A stretch of DNA of 64,000 nt from CAWHYG01 sp963833505 (lineage in GTDB: Bacteria > Eisenbacteria > RBG-16-71-46 > CAIMUX01): contig CAWHYG010000005.1 of NCBI GenBank assembly GCA_963833505.1, positions 186,001-250,000 on the forward strand, read 5' to 3'. A program made the translations under genes and the position numbers. The notes under the pieces are model-generated. The model did not search any database. It had not been told where the DNA came from and saw nothing but the letters and a program-made list of their open reading frames with translations. Of the stretch, positions 60,156-64,000 are shown piece after piece; within the stretch, counting starts at the first letter, position 1; each line of letters begins with the position of its first letter.

Positions 60156-62164
60156 TCGTCTTCCGCCTTGCCGTGCCGGTGAAGGGCGTGCTCGACCGTG
60201 GTCTTCCCGTCCAGCCAGGTCATGTTCATGGGGTAGACGTCGGGGTGCAACAGGACGAAGAAGAAGTGCCAGACCAGGATGGCCAGGAACGCCAGCCAGG
60301 CCTCGTAGAAGTGGACCACCTGGGCGACGGCAAAGGCCCAGGACGGTAGATGGCGGGTGGCCACGGCGGGAAACCACATGATGAGGCCGCTGGCGACCAT
60401 GACCGACGTACCCCAGATCAAGGCCAGGTACTCCGCCTTCTCCGTGTAATCGAACCTCGGATAGAGCGGCCGGTCCCGCCGCAGGCGAAGATGGAACGCC
60501 ATCGTATGCAGGAAGTCACGGACGTCGGCGGCGCGTGGCATGAGACTCACCAGATCGCGCCGCCCCCTCTTCGTGAAGAGAAGATAGCAGCCGTGGACAA
60601 CGGCCACCGTGATCATCAGCACCGCCATGACCCGGTGGGTCAGGCTGCGGATCCCCTCCGACATGCCCAGCTTCTCGGTCAGGCGGACCCAACTCGCCTG
60701 GGGATACTTCAAGGCGAAACCGGTGAAGACGAGCACGAAGAAGGCGATCAGATTCAACTGGTGTTCGATCGCCTCGAGGCGGGTGAAACGCCGGACCTTG
60801 GCCAGGGTCCGCTCGCGGCGGCGTTTCTCGGTCACGTAGTACCACCAGATGAGCCCGTTGTGGATCGCCATGCCGCCGATCACCACCACGAGCAGAAGAA
60901 CGTAGATCCAGCGCACGGTCTCGGCCGGAGGGCGCGGCCCGCTCGGCGTTCCGCCGATCCGGGGATGCACGGAAATGGAGGCGAACTGCGCGCCGGCATC
61001 GGGATGGCACTTCCCACACGTCTTGGGAAGGTTGGCCCGGTTCACCGTCGAACGGGGATCGCTCGACGGATAGATGTCGTGAACGCCGTGACAGGAGGCG
61101 CAGTTGGCCACCGCCAGATCGCCCCTCTGGCTGGCCAGCCCGTGATAGGTCTCGAGGTAGGAGGAGACCCTCGAGGCCTGGAAGCCGTAGCGCTGGGAGA
61201 GGATTTGCGAGGCGTGGCAGCGCATGCAGGTCGTCCTGGCGATGTTGGCCGGGAACACCGGAGAATTGGGGTTCTTCGGGCTCTCGATCTGATGCTCGCC
61301 GTGGCAGTCCGTGCAGGTGGGCGCGTCCGCGTTCCCGGCGGCCACCGCGGTTCCGTGAACGCTGGCGGCGTAGACCGCGTAGATGTCCGAATGGCACTCG
61401 GCGCAGACATGGGGGACGTTCTGCCGGTGGATCGCGCTCTTCGGGTCGGTCGGCGGCAGCACGTTGTGCGCCGGATGGCAGGTTCCGCAGCTCGGCGCCT
61501 TGGGGTTGTGCTGCACCAGCAGCGCCTGGCCGTGAACGCTCTTCAAGTACTCCTGCACGGGATTCGTCGTGCCGAAGGGGAGCTTCTGGACCACCGCCGG
61601 GTTGGCGTGGCAGGCGCCGCAGGTATAGATCAACCTCGGCTTCGCGACCCGCGACAGGGAATCGGACGCCGCCAGGATGTGATGGGTCCCGTGGCAGTCG
61701 GCGCACCGGGGCGCATCCGGATTGCCCGCCGCCGCCTGCGTCCCATGCAGGCTGGCCGCGTACTGCGCCTGCTCGTTCGAATGGCAGGTTCCGCACGAGA
61801 CCTTCGCCGGGTTCTCGCCGTGCGGGACCTCCTTGATGTCCGCGTGGCAGTCGGTGCAGCTCAGCCCGTCGTGGACGGAGGCTTTCAAGGAATCCGCGTT
61901 GACAAAGAGGCTGATCTCCTTGCCCCCCAGACCGGGTCCGGTCAGGGTCTTGTCGCCGTGGCACTGGAGGCAGTCGTCATTGGTCAGAGCGGCGGCCGGA
62001 GCGGTGGGCGGAGCAGCGGCCGGACTGCCGGCCGGAACAGCAGCCGGAGTTGTGGCCGGAGCGGCGGCCAGGAGCAGCGCCAGGAACGCGAAAATCCCGC
62101 AGCGCGCGGGCCCACGGACGAGGCGCGTTCCCATGATTCCAATCCTACGGGCGGGAAGACTCAT
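60152..62164 (-). CDS. 11-heme cytochrome c fused to a cytochrome b561-like membrane domain
   Basis: A 670-residue paralogue of the downstream 19-heme fusion. The signal peptide is followed by an Ala/Pro spacer and 11 CxxCH motifs (CLQCH, CTDCH, CGTCH, CADCH, CGACH, CGTCH, CAECH, CTDCH, CMRCH, CASCH, CGKCH). About five membrane helices follow, with His pairs (IEHQLNLIAFFVLVFTGFAL; LTHRVMAVLMITVAVVHG; VVHFYEAWLAF). ATG 62164 adjoins the NapC-type stop. It probably takes electrons from menaquinol on the membrane side and passes them along periplasmic hemes to the other cytochromes in the operon. Confidence 0.9.
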   Translation of the reverse strand: MSLPARRIGIMGTRLVRGPARCGIFAFLALLLAAAPATTPAAVPAGSPAAAPPTAPAAALTNDDCLQCHGDKTLTGPGLGGKEISLFVNADSLKASVHDGLSCTDCHADIKEVPHGENPAKVSCGTCHSNEQAQYAASLHGTQAAAGNPDAPRCADCHGTHHILAASDSLSRVAKPRLIYTCGACHANPAVVQKLPFGTTNPVQEYLKSVHGQALLVQHNPKAPSCGTCHPAHNVLPPTDPKSAIHRQNVPHVCAECHSDIYAVYAASVHGTAVAAGNADAPTCTDCHGEHQIESPKNPNSPVFPANIARTTCMRCHASQILSQRYGFQASRVSSYLETYHGLASQRGDLAVANCASCHGVHDIYPSSDPRSTVNRANLPKTCGKCHPDAGAQFASISVHPRIGGTPSGPRPPAETVRWIYVLLLVVVIGGMAIHNGLIWWYYVTEKRRRERTLAKVRRFTRLEAIEHQLNLIAFFVLVFTGFALKYPQASWVRLTEKLGMSEGIRSLTHRVMAVLMITVAVVHGCYLLFTKRGRRDLVSLMPRAADVRDFLHTMAFHLRLRRDRPLYPRFDYTEKAEYLALIWGTSVMVASGLIMWFPAVATRHLPSWAFAVAQVVHFYEAWLAFLAILVWHFFFVLLHPDVYPMNMTWLDGKTTVEHALHRHGKAEDE

Positions 62165-63613
62165 TCAGTTCTCCGGAAACAGTTCCTTCAGGATCGCCGG
62201 ATTCTGTTCCTCCTGTGCCAGCACGGTATGGCAGAGGGAACAGTCCTGGCTGATGGTCTCTCCCTTCCGGGTGGCCAGCTCTTCGTCGTGGCACCGGAAG
62301 CAACCGGGGGATTGCTGATGTCCGAGATGGTTTGGATAAGTGTCCCAACCGATCTTCATCGAGGGGAAGACGTTGTCGGCATAGATCTTCTGTACGCCGG
62401 CGACCGCCGAGGCGAGCTTGTCCGCCTTGTTCTTGACGACGTCCGGATACTTCGCGCTGTAAAAGTTTCGGAGGCTGTCGCCGATGCCCGCCAGGGCTTC
62501 AGGCTTCCCTGGGTACTGCGCCGTAAGCGCGGCCATGGCCTCGCGATGCAGGAAGGGAAGATCCACGGGGATGAGCCCGTTCGTCATCGCTTCATCCAGC
62601 GCCGTCGCGGCCGGCTTGTAGATGTGGGTCGGCCGGTTGTGGCAGTCGACGCAATCCATGCGGCGGATCGGATGAATCCTCAGGCTGTCCGGGAGTTTTC
62701 CGGCGGAGTCAGCCAGCCCGGGGCGGAAGAACTCCTTGACCTCGCCGTTCGGAAGCGTGGCGCGAACGAAGTAGATCCTCTCGCGGGACTCGTCGGACAG
62801 GTACTCGACCCGGTTGTTGACGTGCCAGTGGATGCTGGTCGCCATGCTTGATCCGGTGCCGCCGCCCACCTTGAGGTTCAGGATCGTCTGCTGCGGCGTG
62901 TTGGCTTCATCCGATTGATAGTGGGTCCGCACCACCAGCCGGGTTCCCACGAATCTCTGGGGCCAGTGACACTGCTCGCAGGTTTCCCGGGCCGGACGGA
63001 GGTTGTGCACCGGCGTCGGAATCGGTCTCGGATAGGTCTTGAGGATGGCGGCGAAGACCTGGCGGGTGCCGCTCAGCTTCGACTTGACAAACCAGGAGGC
63101 TCCCGGCCCGATGTGGCAGTCGACGCACCGGACCCGGGCGTGGGGAGAGTTGTGATAGGCGGTGAACTCCGGATTCATGATGGCGTGGCAGGTCTGGCCG
63201 CAGAACTGCACCGAGTCCATGTAATCGAGCCCGCGGTAGCTGACGACCGCCAGGATGCACAGGTTGACCAGGGTGCCGACCAGAAGGAAGACGAAGCGAT
63301 TGCGCGCCTGGGCCTGGTTGAAGTCGACGACCGGAAACAGGGACGCCACGGCCTCGTGTCCGCGCCGGCTCTCCAGGTAGTGGCTGAGTGGCATGAGGAG
63401 GAGGCCGAGGACGAACAGCGCGGGCAGGACCATGAAAGTGACGATGCCGAGATAAGGATTGCCGGCCAGGCCGAGGAGGCCGAGGACGAGGAGGATGACG
63501 AGGAGGACGCCGGCAAAGCTCGTCAGATTGATGCCGATGAAGCCGACCGGGTGGCGCATCGTGGCGCCGAAGTAGTCCCGGACCGCGGCCCAGAGTCCGC
63601 CCACACCCTTCAT
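62165..63613 (-). CDS. NapC/NirT-type membrane cytochrome c (six heme motifs, one CxxxCH)
   Basis: A 482-residue protein with three hydrophobic helices (GFIGINLTSFAGVLLVILLV; GIVTFMVLPALFVLGLLLMP; FVFLLVGTLVNLCILAVVS) and a periplasmic heme domain. The first motif is CGQTCH, a CxxxCH, followed by SPHARVRCVDCH, CEQCH, CVDCH, CFRCH and CSLCH. The block NPEFTAYHNSPHARVRC is typical of NapC/NirT and ImcH-like quinol dehydrogenases. ATG 63613 follows AAGGGG. It is first in a three-gene operon with the two b/c fusions and probably is the quinol-oxidising entry point. Confidence 0.9.
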   Translation of the reverse strand: MKGVGGLWAAVRDYFGATMRHPVGFIGINLTSFAGVLLVILLVLGLLGLAGNPYLGIVTFMVLPALFVLGLLLMPLSHYLESRRGHEAVASLFPVVDFNQAQARNRFVFLLVGTLVNLCILAVVSYRGLDYMDSVQFCGQTCHAIMNPEFTAYHNSPHARVRCVDCHIGPGASWFVKSKLSGTRQVFAAILKTYPRPIPTPVHNLRPARETCEQCHWPQRFVGTRLVVRTHYQSDEANTPQQTILNLKVGGGTGSSMATSIHWHVNNRVEYLSDESRERIYFVRATLPNGEVKEFFRPGLADSAGKLPDSLRIHPIRRMDCVDCHNRPTHIYKPAATALDEAMTNGLIPVDLPFLHREAMAALTAQYPGKPEALAGIGDSLRNFYSAKYPDVVKNKADKLASAVAGVQKIYADNVFPSMKIGWDTYPNHLGHQQSPGCFRCHDEELATRKGETISQDCSLCHTVLAQEEQNPAILKELFPEN

Positions 63614-63686
63614 CCCGACCCCTTCCCTTTCTCCACCCCGATGTCCCGCCGGACGCCTGCCGGAAGAACCTCCGGCCGGAGGCTGC

Positions 63687-63745
63687 AGTATAGGTGACTC
63701 CGTGGCGGCCGAACCTTCATTTTTATTAATTTACAATCTCTGAAC
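63687..63745 (-). promoter_or_regulatory. Candidate promoter region of the multiheme cytochrome operon
   Basis: Minus-strand TATACT (63687-63692) lies about 75 bases upstream of ATG 63613, with an unusual AT-rich tract 27-58 bases further upstream. The -35 hexamer is poor. Confidence 0.35.
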
Positions 63746-63830
63746 GTGTGTAATTGAGCGGCGATCTCAGCTCCAGCGGAACGACAGGCTCGTGTTTCGT
63801 GCCGACTCCGCCGGCGGGCGCATCCAGGGC

Positions 63831-64000
63831 TTCGCCTTGGAGAGGATCCGGGCTCACGCCGCCTTCAGGATCCCGCCGTTGGGGCTCACGCCTGATTCGC
63901 CTTGCAGCAGGATCCGGACTCATGCCGCCTTCGCCTGGGAGCAGAATCCCGCAGTTCGGGCTCAGGCCGCGTTCGCCGCGAACCGGAAGCCGGGTTCGCC
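63831..64000. repeat. Degenerate tandem repeat at the window edge
   Basis: Units begin TTCGCC at 63831, 63896 and 63972, each holding AGGATCC/AGAATCC and GGGCTCA/GGACTCA cores, with a sub-period of about 35 bases. The array may continue beyond the window. Confidence 0.6.

Larger units (their letters stand above)
63614..64000. other. 387-bp right end: cytochrome-operon promoter region and repeats
   Basis: No gene is seen. An AT-rich block (63719-63745) stands out from the GC-rich surroundings and could be an UP-like element for the cytochrome operon; TATACT on the minus strand (63687-63692) is a possible -10. Degenerate repeats fill 63831 to the edge. Confidence 0.45.

Noticed and set aside
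60350..62851. 833-codon open frame on the plus strand
   Set aside because: Antisense to the heme-motif-bearing cytochrome genes; the apparent GC-rich coding is a mirror effect.
1..64000. tRNA or rRNA genes
   Set aside because: I looked for T-loop and anticodon-stem patterns and rRNA signatures on both strands and saw none outside coding sequence; a covariance-model scan would be decisive.

Overview
The window is about 64 kb of GC-rich bacterial DNA, densely coding on both strands, with no rRNA, tRNA or CRISPR array that I can see. Three traits suggest an uncultured FCB-type bacterium (Eisenbacteria-like lineages fit): secreted enzymes ending in FlgD/T9SS-like beta-sandwich tails with the YPNPF-type motif, very large multiheme cytochromes, and several paralogous lipoproteins. 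The phylum is an inference; no marker gene settles it.

Region 1 (1-8100, all minus) is a redox-enzyme locus. In transcription order it encodes an unrecognised protein, two DRTGG-domain proteins, an anti-sigma-type ATPase, a sensory-type [FeFe]-hydrogenase-like protein, a zinc-ribbon protein, and NuoE-, NuoF- and NuoG/GltD-like subunits. The last runs off the left edge. The set resembles clusters around electron-bifurcating NAD(P)H-linked hydrogenases and formate dehydrogenases in Thermotoga and clostridia, but no catalytic hydrogenase lies inside the window.

Region 2 (8.2-24.4 kb) is mixed housekeeping and accessory sequence: a membrane protein, a HEPN/MNT pair, a frameshifted bacilliredoxin, ilvE, rpiA, a B12-type radical SAM enzyme, a thioredoxin-like protein, an O-methyltransferase, an ArsR/SdpI-like pair with a clear operator, two tandem paralogous lipoproteins, and a polar amino-acid ABC transporter overlapping an AmmeMemoRadiSam radical SAM gene. 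A stand-alone fragment resembling the C-terminus of nicotinate phosphoribosyltransferase follows.

Region 3 (24.5-46.3 kb) is rich in peptidases: a papain-like protease with a sorting tail, M28, two M1, M20 and CPBP enzymes. Among them lie a broken thioredoxin-like gene, receiver proteins, YdcF, PAP2, a DinB-like gene with an in-frame stop, an SDR, a phosphoesterase, a candidate 185-bp MITE, and a glycosyltransferase.

Region 4 (46.6-53 kb) has a NUDIX hydrolase, trpS, a DUF2007 protein, a receiver protein, and an NtrC-type two-component pair in which both genes carry one-base frameshifts.

Region 5 (53.4-63.7 kb) is respiratory. A fused 2Fe-2S/FAD/4Fe-4S/BFD oxidoreductase with a DAO-type partner faces a three-gene operon for a NapC/NirT-type cytochrome (6 heme motifs) and two cytochrome c/b fusions (11 and 19 CxxCH motifs), probably a quinol-to-periplasm electron conduit.

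Two features run through the window. Five otherwise well-conserved genes are broken by one nucleotide each (10364, 27940, 39727, 50976, 52269), which suggests consensus error, recent decay or recoding. Many intergenic gaps carry degenerate GC-rich tandem duplications with periods of about 30-75 bp, and some copy the stop-codon region of the neighbouring gene.
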